Shown here: piece by piece, positions 29,492 to 38,198 of the stretch
How positions within the stretch are numbered: position 1 is the first letter of the stretch
Layout: the number at the start of each line of letters is the position of its first letter
Assembly: GCF_000321415.2 (NCBI RefSeq)
Contig: NC_019902.2
Coordinates: 1,426,001-1,490,000, forward strand
From: Thioalkalivibrio nitratireducens DSM 14787
Lineage (GTDB): Bacteria; Pseudomonadota; Gammaproteobacteria; Ectothiorhodospirales; Ectothiorhodospiraceae
DNA length: 64,000 nt
Reading direction: 5' to 3'
Translations under genes and position numbers: made by a program
Notes under the pieces: model-generated
Told to the model about the DNA's origin: nothing
The model's database searches: none
The model's input: the letters and a program-made list of their open reading frames with translations, nothing else

Positions 29492-30822
29492 TGGCGAAGA
29501 AACACAGAAAAGGTCCGCCTCGCTACTCGCGGAAGCCGCAGGCAAAACCGGCGCAGGCCGCCGGAATGCGTCAAAGCGCTGTGCCGCAATCCGGGGGGGC
29601 TGGCGCAGCGGCTGATGTTGTCGGCGCGGCCAGGCCCAGCCGCACGCTGAGCCTGACGCCGCTGGCACCGATCATCGTACGCTCGGGCCGGCCCTTCGAC
29701 GGCTGGACCGGGGTCGACCCGGCCCGGTTTCCGCCGCCCTCGACCTTGGCGGGTTGCCTGCGAACGGCTTGGGCGCGCGCCCAGGGCGTAGGGTTTCCGC
29801 TGGCACCGGACGCCGAATCCGCGGCTGCTTCCGCCGCTCGTCTGACCGGGCTTGCGCTGGCGGGGCCGCTGCTGCTGCGTGGATCCACTGTGCTCCTGCC
29901 CAAGCCGGCGGACGCGCTCTACTTCGGGCATGGCCGGCAGGCGCGTTGCGTTCGGGCCGAGCCGCGGCCGTTCGACACGGGTTGCGGCGCGGACCTGCCC
30001 GAGGGTCTGTTGCCGGTGCAACTGTCGCGTCCGGTGGAAGGCAAGCCGGGACCGGGGCCGAGTTGGTGGGCATGGCAGGACTGGCTCGATTTCCGGCGTG
30101 GCGAGGAAGGGGAGGTTACGCATGCCGAACTGCAGCAGCGCGGCTGGTCGCCGCCAGCCGGGGACCGGCGCACCCATGTCGCGATCGATCGGGACCGCCA
30201 GGCCGCGGTGGAAGGCCGGCTGTTCCAGACCGAAGGCCTGGAATTCGCGTCGGATCCGAGCGACGCCGCCGCAGGTACATTCGGCGACGAACCGCTGCGC
30301 CTGCTCGCGCGCTGTGCCGAGCCGCTCGGCGCGGCACTGGTGACGTTGGGCGGCGAGCGCCGGCTGGCGGCCATGACGCCGGAGCCGGAGAGTGCCTGGC
30401 CGCAACCCCCGGACGGCTGGTTCGAGGACATCGTGCGGGCAGGGGGTCTCAGCCTCACACTGGTCACGCCGGCAGTGTTCGCCGCCGGGTATCTCCCGGG
30501 ATGGCTGGATGCGGATCGCGCGCCTCCGGACAGCGTGTTCGACGCAACCAGCCCGCCGAGGCCCCGCTTGCATCTGCGCGCCGCTACCGTGGACCGCTGG
30601 CAGCCGCACTCCGGATGGGATCTGGCCCGGCAGCAGCCGCGGCCCACGCGCAAGCTGGTGCCGGCTGGCGCGACCTATTGGTTCGCACTGGCAGGCGATG
30701 CCGAGCCCGAGGCCCTGCGCGGGTTGTGGCTCGCCAGCGTTTGTGACGACGAGCAAGACCGGCGCGATGGCTTCGGTCTGGCGCTGCCGGCACCCTGGAC
30801 CCCGGTCGCGGATTCGAACTGA
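29491..30822 (+). CDS. cmr3: Type III-B CRISPR RAMP protein Cmr3
   Basis: Cmr3 is the Cas5-like subunit that holds the crRNA 5' tag next to Cmr2. It is 443 residues from the ATG at 29491 (TGATG overlap with cmr2). A basic, low-complexity N-terminal tail of about 65 residues (AKKHRKGPPRYSRKPQAKPA) precedes the Cmr3 core, which begins LSLTPLAPIIVRSGRPFDG with PPSTLAGCLRTAW. The conserved end region includes VTPAVFAAGYLPGWL. The long basic tail is unusual. Confidence 0.92.
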   Translation: MAKKHRKGPPRYSRKPQAKPAQAAGMRQSAVPQSGGAGAAADVVGAARPSRTLSLTPLAPIIVRSGRPFDGWTGVDPARFPPPSTLAGCLRTAWARAQGVGFPLAPDAESAAASAARLTGLALAGPLLLRGSTVLLPKPADALYFGHGRQARCVRAEPRPFDTGCGADLPEGLLPVQLSRPVEGKPGPGPSWWAWQDWLDFRRGEEGEVTHAELQQRGWSPPAGDRRTHVAIDRDRQAAVEGRLFQTEGLEFASDPSDAAAGTFGDEPLRLLARCAEPLGAALVTLGGERRLAAMTPEPESAWPQPPDGWFEDIVRAGGLSLTLVTPAVFAAGYLPGWLDADRAPPDSVFDATSPPRPRLHLRAATVDRWQPHSGWDLARQQPRPTRKLVPAGATYWFALAGDAEPEALRGLWLASVCDDEQDRRDGFGLALPAPWTPVADSN

Positions 30823-30853
30823 CGGAACAACCGAATACAAGGACACCATCACC

Positions 30854-31735
30854 ATGCAACCGCGAATCTTTCATCTCCATGCTCTGTCCGCGCTGCATTG
30901 CGGCGTGGGGCAAGCCGCCGACGTGGTCGACCTGCCGATCGCGCGTGCTCGCGCCACCCACCTGCCGATCGTGCCTGGCTCCTCGCTGCGCGGTGTGCTG
31001 CGCGCCCAGATGGAGGGCGACCCACAGCGTGAGCCGGATGTGCCGGCGTTGTTCGGGCCTCGCGAGATCGGTGGGGCGGCCGACGCCTTTGCCGGCGCCC
31101 TCGCGGTAGGGGACGCCCACTTGCTGCTGCTGCCGGTGCGGTCGCTGGCCGGCATCGTCTGTTACGCCACTTCCCCCTTCATCCTGCGCCGTTATCGGCA
31201 GGACCTGATCCGCGCCGGGCAGGCGGCGCCACCGCTTCCGAACGAGCCCAGGGAGGGGCAGGCACGGGTCGTCCCCGACTCCGTGAATCGGCAGGATGGG
31301 GTGTTGTTCCTTGAAGACCTCGACCTTCCGGCGCAGGAGGATCCGGCACTGCGTGCCTGGGCTGCCTGGATCGGGCAGGCCGTGCATCCGGACGATGCCG
31401 ACGCGCAGACGGACCTCGTCACCCGCTTCGCGCTGCTTCCCGACAACATCATGCACTACCTCGCCGAGACCGCGACCGAGATTCGTACCCGGATCGCGAT
31501 CGATCCCGCTACCGGAACCGTGAAACGCGGCGCGCTGTGGTACGAGGAGAACCTGCCCGCGGAATCGGTGCTCTGGGGTGTGCAGGCGCTGTCCCGCTCG
31601 AACCGGCAAGGCGACGATCGCGATGCCGGGGCGCTGGCCGCCTGCCTGCCGGATGAGGAATTGCTCCAGTTGGGCGGCAAGGCTGGCGTCGGGCGCGGGC
31701 TGGTGCGTCTGTTGCGGCGGGAGGTGTCGGCGTGA
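30854..31735 (+). CDS. cmr4: Type III-B CRISPR RAMP nuclease Cmr4
   Basis: Cmr4 is the repeated backbone subunit and target-RNA endonuclease. The 293-residue protein has HALSALHCGVGQAADVVDLP, with the putative catalytic aspartate at D26, then ATHLPIVPGSSLRGVLRAQM and the C-terminal glycine-rich LGGKAGVGRGLVRLL. All are standard for Cmr4. The stop overlaps the cmr5 GTG by 4 bases. Confidence 0.95.
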   Translation: MQPRIFHLHALSALHCGVGQAADVVDLPIARARATHLPIVPGSSLRGVLRAQMEGDPQREPDVPALFGPREIGGAADAFAGALAVGDAHLLLLPVRSLAGIVCYATSPFILRRYRQDLIRAGQAAPPLPNEPREGQARVVPDSVNRQDGVLFLEDLDLPAQEDPALRAWAAWIGQAVHPDDADAQTDLVTRFALLPDNIMHYLAETATEIRTRIAIDPATGTVKRGALWYEENLPAESVLWGVQALSRSNRQGDDRDAGALAACLPDEELLQLGGKAGVGRGLVRLLRREVSA

Positions 31736-32163
31736 GTGCGGGGAACCCACGGTCGCTGGACCTGCGCAGCCATCGCGTCGCCCGCGCCGCCTATGCGCGT
31801 GTGGAAGCCCGGAAGGCCGATGAACAGCGCAAGAAATACGGGGCGCTGGTGCACAAGCTGCCGGGGATGATTCTGCAGAACGGACTGGCTCAAACCACCG
31901 GCTTCCTGCTCGCGAAGGCGCAAAAAGAACCACATGCTTACGCGGTGCTGGAAGATTTGGTGGACGTCTTGACCCGCAGCGGATCTTCGACGATTCAAGG
32001 GGGTGCAACCGGTCTGCATCAGCGCGTGATCGCCGCCGACCTGAACGAGACGTTGCTGCTGACCCGCCGCGCGCTGGAGGCGGCTGGTTGGATGAAGCGC
32101 TACGTGCAAGGCGTGCTGCGGATCGATGCTACCGGCACGGCCGAAGGAGACGATGCGGCATGA
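31732..32163 (+). CDS. cmr5: Type III-B CRISPR small subunit Cmr5
   Basis: Cmr5 is the helical small subunit of the Cmr complex. It has 143 residues and begins at a GTG (GTGA overlap with cmr4). Motifs include RSHRVARAAYARVEARKADE, KYGALVHKLPGMILQNGLAQ and a terminal helical bundle. The stop overlaps the cmr6 start (ATGA). Confidence 0.93.
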   Translation: MSAGNPRSLDLRSHRVARAAYARVEARKADEQRKKYGALVHKLPGMILQNGLAQTTGFLLAKAQKEPHAYAVLEDLVDVLTRSGSSTIQGGATGLHQRVIAADLNETLLLTRRALEAAGWMKRYVQGVLRIDATGTAEGDDAA

Positions 32164-33320
32164 TCGCCCTGATACGCTCGGCGCTGCGCGAGCCGTTCCG
32201 GAATGCACGCAATGCCCATCCCGGGCTGCTGTTGCAGCGCGGCTACCCGGAGCACGAATCCGGCGCTACCGCGACAAAAACGGAGTATGTGGAACGGATC
32301 TGCCGAATCCCCGCGGGCGAGCTGTACCGGCGAGCTTATGAACGCTGGCAGCGCTGCACTGCGGATCCGCAGCGCTTCGCAGGTACCATCCTGCGGCTGG
32401 ACAGCCGTCTTTTCATCGGCCTGTCGGCGGGCGGCATGCTGGAGACCGGCTGTGCGATCCACCACAGCTACGGCGTGCCCTATATCCCCGGTTCCAGCAT
32501 CAAGGGGGTCGTGTCCGGTTTCGCCCGCGCTCAAGCGGGGTTCAGCCCCGCGGCCTGCAACGAACTCTTTGGTGCCGCGGCACAGGCGGGATCGCCAAAT
32601 CCGGACGGACTCTCCGGCGTGATCGGATTCCACGATGCCTGGTGGGTACCGGACTCCGCAACGACACCCCTGGTGCAGGAAGTCGTGACCAGTCATCACC
32701 TCGAGTATTACGGTAGCGAGGGTGGCAGCGACGCGACCGATCTGGATAGCCCCGTTCCGAATGCCCAGGTCGCGGTCCGGGGCAGCTTCCTGTTCGTGAT
32801 TGAAGGACCGGGGGCGGCCTGGCTCGATCTGGCGCGGGACATGCTGCAGGCGGCGCTTCAAGAGCATGGAATCGGTGCCAAGACGCGGGCGGGCTACGGC
32901 TACTTTTCCGAGGACACCGAACGTGCAGCCGGCTACCAACGTGTGCTGCAGGATCTTCGGGAGAGCGAAGCGCGTGAGCACGAAAGGCAGCAGAGGGAGC
33001 AGCAGGATGCCGAAATTCGGGCCGCGTTCGACGCGCTATCGGATGAGGGGAAGGCGCTTTATCGCACGGAGGAAAAGCTGACTGGCCATCTTGCCCTCAG
33101 CGAAGCGGAACGGCGCATGCAGCGTTCGGTACTCGTGGCGGCCCTCAACCAGCTGACGGACGCCGCCAAACCGTGGCCACCGGCGGATCGACGACGCGCT
33201 GCCGAGCTGCTGGAGCGTGCCTACGATGCGATCGGCTGGTTCGACCCGGGCAAGGACAAGAAAAAGCGCGAGAAACAGGAAGCCAAGCGGCGCGCCGCGA
33301 TTCAGGATCTGCGCGGCTGA
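32160..33320 (+). CDS. cmr6: Type III-B CRISPR RAMP protein Cmr6
   Basis: Cmr6 is the RAMP subunit next to Cmr1 at the crRNA 3' end. The 386-residue protein starts in an ATGA overlap with cmr5. The core shows RLFIGLSAGGMLETGCAIHH, VPYIPGSSIKGVVSGFARAQ and the glycine-rich IGAKTRAGYGYF (about residue 245). About 120 further residues begin as a charged coiled coil (ESEAREHERQQREQQDAEIR) and end in a Lys-rich tail (DPGKDKKKREKQEAKRRAA). This tail echoes the one on Csm5. Confidence 0.93.
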   Translation: MIALIRSALREPFRNARNAHPGLLLQRGYPEHESGATATKTEYVERICRIPAGELYRRAYERWQRCTADPQRFAGTILRLDSRLFIGLSAGGMLETGCAIHHSYGVPYIPGSSIKGVVSGFARAQAGFSPAACNELFGAAAQAGSPNPDGLSGVIGFHDAWWVPDSATTPLVQEVVTSHHLEYYGSEGGSDATDLDSPVPNAQVAVRGSFLFVIEGPGAAWLDLARDMLQAALQEHGIGAKTRAGYGYFSEDTERAAGYQRVLQDLRESEAREHERQQREQQDAEIRAAFDALSDEGKALYRTEEKLTGHLALSEAERRMQRSVLVAALNQLTDAAKPWPPADRRRAAELLERAYDAIGWFDPGKDKKKREKQEAKRRAAIQDLRG

Positions 33321-33481
33321 GATGCCGGCGGCCGATCGCTTCGCTTTTCGCAGTGGCATTCGAACGCTGCGGCAACCTTGGCCAGCGGGTGCACTGTGCG
33401 CGTAGTGGATGGAGCGGTGAGGGCCGTGGACGCGCGGCCCTGGACGGACATGAACGGCGGTTGTCGGGACAGGGAGGATTG

Positions 33482-34687
33482 ATGGAAATCCAGGTTGCGA
33501 TCGTTTCCGATCAGGTGCTTGCCAATCTGATTCCGGCGCTGATGGACCGCCCGGAGCGGGTGGTGCTCGTGTGTTCGGAATCCATGCGCCAGCGAGAGCA
33601 GGGCAAACGGCAGAAATCGGTTCTCGGAAGGCACGACGTGTCGGCGCATGTTTGGAATCGCGATATCCCAGAAGGGCCTCTGGATGCGATTCGCAGATTC
33701 GCCTGGGATCTGGCCGAGGCGCTGCAGGACCAGCATCCGGAGGCAGCGATCACGCTCAATGCCACCGGCGGCACCAAGCTGATGATGCTCGGGATGGTCG
33801 AGGCGTTCCGTAACGTCTCGAAGCGCATCATCTACACGAACACCGCGCAGGCTCGGCTGGAAGTGGTGCACGACGAATCCTCGGACGAGAACCCCCCGCC
33901 GATGCCGATGGCCGATGTCCTCGATGTGCAGCAGTATCTGGCGGCGCAGGGATTTCGCCTGCAGACAACGGATGATCAGGAGCCGTCTTGGGCGGCGGGT
34001 GCCGAGGCACGGAAGCCTGCGACCAAGTTTCTCGGGCGTAACGCCTCGAAGCTCGAAGAATTGATCGGGGTTCTCAACGCGCTGGCCGCCAGCGTGTTTC
34101 TCCCGGATCAGCGTCGCGACTCCGCGGATGCAATGCGGGACGCGCATCCGGTGCAGCACTTTCGCCGTAGCCCGCGGGGGATCTGGCGCGACGCCCTGCA
34201 GCAGCTTTGCACGGTCGGGCTATTGCGCTGGGATGGCGACTGCGAAATCGAGTTCCTCAACCGGGAGGCCGTCCGTTTCGTCAACGGCGGCTGGCTGGAA
34301 GAATATGCGTGGCACATCGTGCGCGATGCCGGGGTGGCCGATTGTCGGGCCGGCGTACGCGGAGTCTGGGACGGCGCCGAGCAGGCGCGCAACGAGTTCG
34401 ACGTGATGGCCTGCCACCGCAACCAGCTCCTGTTCATCGAATGCAAGACGCTCAAGTTCGACTCCGGACAGAACGACAACGAAATCGCCTACAAGGTCGA
34501 GAGCCTGGGCCGCGACACCCGCGGACTGTTCGGCCAGACCTGGCTGGTGACTGCGCGCACTCCCAGCGATGTGTTACGGGATCGCGCCCGGCAGGCCCGA
34601 TTCGAGGTCATCGGCCCGTCGGAGCTGCCGAAACTGCAGCAACGGGTCAAGCAATGGATGGGGCATTTGCAAGGGAGTTGCGCGTGA
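33482..34687 (+). CDS. CARF-PD-(D/E)XK nuclease, Can2/Card1-like (DUF1887)
   Basis: Such proteins are cyclic-oligoadenylate-activated nucleases that nick DNA and cut RNA. The 401-residue protein has an N-terminal CARF domain (VAIVSDQVLANLIPALMD, AITLNATGGTKLMMLGMVEA), a linker/winged region, and a C-terminal PD-(D/E)XK site: NEFDVMACHR (E305, D307), LLFIECKTLKF (E320, K322). GGGAGG precedes the ATG. A 160-base gap separates it from cmr6. Its stop codon overlaps a tiny downstream frame (TGATG). Confidence 0.9.
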   Translation: MEIQVAIVSDQVLANLIPALMDRPERVVLVCSESMRQREQGKRQKSVLGRHDVSAHVWNRDIPEGPLDAIRRFAWDLAEALQDQHPEAAITLNATGGTKLMMLGMVEAFRNVSKRIIYTNTAQARLEVVHDESSDENPPPMPMADVLDVQQYLAAQGFRLQTTDDQEPSWAAGAEARKPATKFLGRNASKLEELIGVLNALAASVFLPDQRRDSADAMRDAHPVQHFRRSPRGIWRDALQQLCTVGLLRWDGDCEIEFLNREAVRFVNGGWLEEYAWHIVRDAGVADCRAGVRGVWDGAEQARNEFDVMACHRNQLLFIECKTLKFDSGQNDNEIAYKVESLGRDTRGLFGQTWLVTARTPSDVLRDRARQARFEVIGPSELPKLQQRVKQWMGHLQGSCA

Positions 34688-34872
34688 TGGGAATCCTCAT
34701 GCTCGGGTTCCGGTTCCTTCGCCGGGCAGCGATCGGCCAGCCCTCGCCGGACGATGTCGGGTTCCCGTATGCCGATGGGGATCCGACCACCGGGCCGAGC
34801 GGTGGCTGGATACGGGTGGCGGCAAGGCCGGTGTCCGGGGCGCCGCGCCCTGCGCCCGGGAGCGAAGCATGA
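34687..34872 (+). CDS. Possible 61-residue protein between the Can2-like gene and csx1
   Basis: The frame starts at an ATG sharing a base with the upstream stop (TGATG) and ends in an ATGA overlap with the csx1 start, so it exactly fills the gap in translational-coupling style. The product has a short hydrophobic start (MGILMLGFRFLRRAA) and a Gly/Pro-rich remainder. I know no family for it. It may only be a coupling spacer, because GC-rich DNA often leaves such frames open. Confidence 0.35.
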   Translation: MGILMLGFRFLRRAAIGQPSPDDVGFPYADGDPTTGPSGGWIRVAARPVSGAPRPAPGSEA

Positions 34873-36380
34873 CGCGTCGGCTGGTTTCGTTCCTTGGGAC
34901 GGGTGACTACACACCCACCCGATACGCATGGCCGGAGTTCGGAAGCCTCGAGACCGCGTACGTCGCCGAGGCGCTCGCGGTACTCGGCAACGTCGATGAG
35001 GTGTCGCTACTCGCCACGGACGACGCATGGCGGCGGCATGGGGAGACTCTCGAGCGTTCCCTGGGCGCGTATGGTAAAGCGGTCTGCCGAAGATCCCTCC
35101 CGGACGGTCGCACCGAGGAGGATCTCTGGGAGCAGTTTCGGGTGTTGCGCGACGTTTGTGCAATGCGGGCGGACGATGCCCTCTTGTTGGATATTACCCA
35201 TGGCTTTCGCACCCAGCCGTTCTTTGCCGGCGCGGTCTTGTCGGTCTTGCGCGCCTCGGGCCAGCAGGGGCCCGACATCCGCCTGCTGTACGGCGAATAC
35301 CGAAAGGATGAGCCGGAATCCCCTGTCTGGGACATGACCCTGTTCCTGGAACTGCTCGACTGGTCGCAGGCGTTGGGCTTGTTCCTGCAGACCGGTGTTG
35401 CGGATCCCGTCGTCGCGCTATCACGCCGGCAGGAGGGGCGCCAGCGCGCGCGTCAGCTGGCGGCCGGCAAGCGCGATTGGCCGAGGTTCGGCAAGCTGGC
35501 CACGGCCTTGAAGGCATTCGCGGACGACCTCGCGGCCGTTCGGGTGGCCAGCCTGATTACGGGCTACGAGCAGGACACGAGGAGGAAGGGCAAGGCGCGG
35601 GGCACTGCGGACCAACTCATGGCCGCGGTGGATCAGATGCGGGCGGAGGTCGATCGCAACCTTCCGCCGTTGTCGGGGATCCTCGACCAGATCGTCGAAC
35701 TGGCTCGCCCACTTGCTGCGCCCAGGCTAGCGTCGGAGCAGGGGCAGCAGGCGATGACCGCGCTGGCACGGCAGTACTTGGCGTTCGGCCGCCTCCCGGA
35801 AGCGGTCGCAGTGGTCCGCGAGGCTGCGGTGTGCCGATACGCGGGCGACCCATCGGCTGTCGAGGTCAATTCCCCGAGCTTCTCGCAGGCGGCTCGCCTC
35901 GAGCTGGATACCAGTTGGACCAAGGCGGACCCGGACGCGAAGTCCATTGCTGAGGTCCGCAACGACATCGAACACTGTGGGTTTCGAACGCAGCCATTGT
36001 CGGCCGAAGTACTGAAGGAGAGTGTCACCCGGCTGGTGCAACAGACAAAGGATGCCGGCGATGCCCCGTCAAAGCCAGGGCACGAAGGACGCACCTACTT
36101 TGTGACACGGCACCCGGGCGCCGCGGAATGGGCCGAGCAGGAGAGCATTCCCGTCGATGAGTTTGTGCACCATCTGGACACCGCCCGGATACAGTGGGGG
36201 GATACCGTGATCGGAACGTTACCGGTCCAACTGATCGCCCAGGTCTGCGAGCGCGGCGGCCGCTACCACCATCTGACATTGGATCTTCCTGCCGAATTCC
36301 GCGGGCGCGAACTCACGGCGGACGAGCTCCGCGCCTGCCGCGCCCGACTGGAAACGTTCACCGCGCGGTGCGTGGATTAA
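34869..36380 (+). CDS. Csx1-type CARF-HEPN ribonuclease fused to a Csx16-type ring nuclease
   Basis: This 503-residue protein joins two CRISPR ancillary parts. Residues 1 to about 400 are the Csx1/Csx2 family (TIGR02221-like): a CARF domain beginning LVSFLGTGDYTPTRYAW with DITHGFRTQPFFAGAVL, then a HEPN domain with the R-x4-H RNase motif RNDIEH (R364, H369). Residues about 408-503 match Csx16 (VVA1548 family): RTYFVTRHPGAAEWAEQE, DTVIGTLPVQLIAQVCERG, HLTLDLPAEFRGRELTADEL. Csx16 is regarded as a ring nuclease that degrades cyclic oligoadenylate, so the protein would hold both the RNase and its off-switch. Confidence 0.88.
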   Translation: MTRRLVSFLGTGDYTPTRYAWPEFGSLETAYVAEALAVLGNVDEVSLLATDDAWRRHGETLERSLGAYGKAVCRRSLPDGRTEEDLWEQFRVLRDVCAMRADDALLLDITHGFRTQPFFAGAVLSVLRASGQQGPDIRLLYGEYRKDEPESPVWDMTLFLELLDWSQALGLFLQTGVADPVVALSRRQEGRQRARQLAAGKRDWPRFGKLATALKAFADDLAAVRVASLITGYEQDTRRKGKARGTADQLMAAVDQMRAEVDRNLPPLSGILDQIVELARPLAAPRLASEQGQQAMTALARQYLAFGRLPEAVAVVREAAVCRYAGDPSAVEVNSPSFSQAARLELDTSWTKADPDAKSIAEVRNDIEHCGFRTQPLSAEVLKESVTRLVQQTKDAGDAPSKPGHEGRTYFVTRHPGAAEWAEQESIPVDEFVHHLDTARIQWGDTVIGTLPVQLIAQVCERGGRYHHLTLDLPAEFRGRELTADELRACRARLETFTARCVD

Positions 36381-36473
36381 CGGGGGCCGCGAGCCGGCTG
36401 GCATGTTGCACGTCGATCCCCGCCAACACACCGGTTTCGGGACGGCGCGGCCCATGCCCGAAGGCGTCGCGTG

Positions 36474-36851
36474 TCAGCTGGCCAGCAACAGCCGCTCCCA
36501 GCATTCCCTTGGTGAGACGATCGGCATGCCTTCCAGATCCTTCAGGACCAGCAACAGCTGGTCGCCAGTGACGAACCGTTCCGCTTCGGCTGCCAGCGCG
36601 GAGCCGACGATTGGCCGGTCATCCGGATCTCCGATCGAAGGGAAAGCTTCGGTGCCATCGGGAACGATCCTCTGCCGCCGCAGTACCTCAAGGGAAAATT
36701 CCAAACTTGCCGGAGTTGCGCCGAACTTGGACTGCGCGATGCGCAGGTACTCCCGGACCACCGACTCCCCGATCAATGTCTCGTATCGGCTGCGGAGCAG
36801 TCGTGCCAGCGGAACCACGGCAAGGCGAGCAGCGCCGAACCCGGAAAACAC
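36474..36851 (-). pseudogene. N-terminally truncated PIN-domain protein remnant
   Basis: The C-terminal two thirds look like a PIN toxin of the TIGR00305 type: AFPSIGDPDDRPIVGSALAA, ERFVTGDQLLLVLKDLEGMP, IVSPRECWERLLLAS. The normal start (DTNVLV-like strand with the first catalytic aspartate) is missing. The frame instead runs into the cas6 promoter/start region at 36865, and only a GTG at 36851 is available. No antitoxin gene is beside it. It lies convergent to csx1 and divergent from cas6, probably a relic from before the cas6 block arrived. Confidence 0.7.
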
Positions 36852-36864
36852 GAAAGGATGCGCG

Positions 36865-37821
36865 ATGACACCGAGTGCTGAACCCCATCTTCCTCTCGCC
36901 CGCTACCGCCTGCACTTTCGCGCCGGCGGCGAGGTTCGGCTTCCTTACTTTGCCGGCTCGACCTGGCGCGGTGCGCTGGGCCATGCGCTGAAGCGTCTGG
37001 TCTGCGTCACCCAGTTGCCGCGCTGCGCAGCCTGTGCGCTGGTGCAGGTCTGTGCGCATGCCTACCTGTTCGAGACCCCGCCACCCCAGAACGCGGAGAA
37101 GATGCGCAAGTACCCTTCGGTGCCGCATCCGTTCGTGCTGAATCCAGCGGTCGGGGTGGAACGGGTGGGCTTGGGCGAGTCGTATGTCCTCGATCTGACC
37201 CTGATCGGGCACGGCAATCGTCACCTGCCGTACCTGCTGCACGCGTTCGAGCGTGCCGGGCTGGCGGGCATCGGCAAGGGCCGCACGCGCATGGAACTGG
37301 AGGGCGCGGAACGGGAAGTCCGGCCGGGCGCGGACACCTGGCAACGCGTCTACGAGCCCGGGCAGCCGGTCGAACTCCTTCCGGTAGACGCTTTGCCGAT
37401 CCCGCCGTCGACCGGTGACCGGCTGAGGGTCGAGTTCCGGACACCCTTGCGCCTGCGCCGGGAGGGCCGGCCGGTGCGGCCGGACACCTTCCGCTTCTCG
37501 GACCTGTTCTCCAGTCTGCTGCGCCGAGTGTCGATGCTCACCTATTTTCATGCCGACCATCCGCTGGAGACCGATTTCGCGGGCCTGACGACCGCGGCGC
37601 GGGCGGTGCCGCTGCTGGATTCCCAGCTCACATGGCGCAGCTGGAACCGGTTCTCGTCGCGGCAGAAAACGGAAGTGGCGATGGATGGCCTGCTCGGCAC
37701 GATCGAACTCCCGACCGAGCGGATCGCGCCGTTCTGGCCCTATCTGTGGCTGGGGCAGTTCATGCATGCCGGTGCCGGCACCAGCATGGGGCAGGGCCGC
37801 CTGCAGCACATCCCGTCCTGA
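36865..37821 (+). CDS. cas6: CRISPR pre-crRNA endoribonuclease Cas6
   Basis: Cas6 cuts the repeat hairpin to make crRNAs. The ATG at 36865 (AAAGGA 8 bases upstream) gives 318 residues. A RAMP-like start (ARYRLHFRAGGEVRLPYFAG) is followed by a four-Cys zinc-like segment (CVTQLPRCAACALVQVC) and the C-terminal glycine-rich RAMP loop HAGAGTSMGQGRL. The order cas6-cas2-cas1 is a coherent processing/adaptation block. It is the only Cas6 in the window, so it probably serves both arrays and both interference complexes. Confidence 0.9.
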   Translation: MTPSAEPHLPLARYRLHFRAGGEVRLPYFAGSTWRGALGHALKRLVCVTQLPRCAACALVQVCAHAYLFETPPPQNAEKMRKYPSVPHPFVLNPAVGVERVGLGESYVLDLTLIGHGNRHLPYLLHAFERAGLAGIGKGRTRMELEGAEREVRPGADTWQRVYEPGQPVELLPVDALPIPPSTGDRLRVEFRTPLRLRREGRPVRPDTFRFSDLFSSLLRRVSMLTYFHADHPLETDFAGLTTAARAVPLLDSQLTWRSWNRFSSRQKTEVAMDGLLGTIELPTERIAPFWPYLWLGQFMHAGAGTSMGQGRLQHIPS

Positions 37822-37908
37822 TCCGTTCGTTCTTCCGCAAGCTTGCCGGCCGCGCTCTGTGGCCGCCGCCGCGCGATACTGGCGCTCAGTCAGCAACGCG
37901 GGGCTGCC

Positions 37909-38193
37909 ATGAGCGAGCGCGACTTCTTCCTTGCCGCTTACGATGTTTCCCGGCCGAGCCGTCTCGCGGCGGCGCTGAAGCTGGTGCGCGCGTACGCGAC
38001 TGGTGGCCAGAAATCCGTGCACGAGGTGTTCCTGACCCCGGCCGAGCGCGGCGATCTGCTGCACGACATGGCGATGATCCTCGACGAGGAGGAAGACCGG
38101 TTTCTGCTGCTGCGCCTGGATCCGCGAGCGCGGGTGTACACCCTCGGCAAAGCCCAGGCACCCTCCGACCCCGATCTCTTCTATCTCGGCTGA
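37909..38193 (+). CDS. cas2: CRISPR adaptation protein Cas2 (GGQKSV type, locus 2)
   Basis: A 94-residue ferredoxin-like Cas2 with DFFLAAYDVSRPSRLAAALK and YATGGQKSVHEVFL. It is clearly a sister of the Cas2 at 23209 (same length, same GGQKSV segment). It precedes canonical cas1 by 5 bases, so these two are likely working partners. Confidence 0.94.
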   Translation: MSERDFFLAAYDVSRPSRLAAALKLVRAYATGGQKSVHEVFLTPAERGDLLHDMAMILDEEEDRFLLLRLDPRARVYTLGKAQAPSDPDLFYLG

Positions 38194-38198
38194 CCGCG

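Noticed and set aside
36474..36851. Active PIN toxin-antitoxin module
   Set aside because: The N-terminal catalytic aspartate is missing and no antitoxin gene is adjacent.
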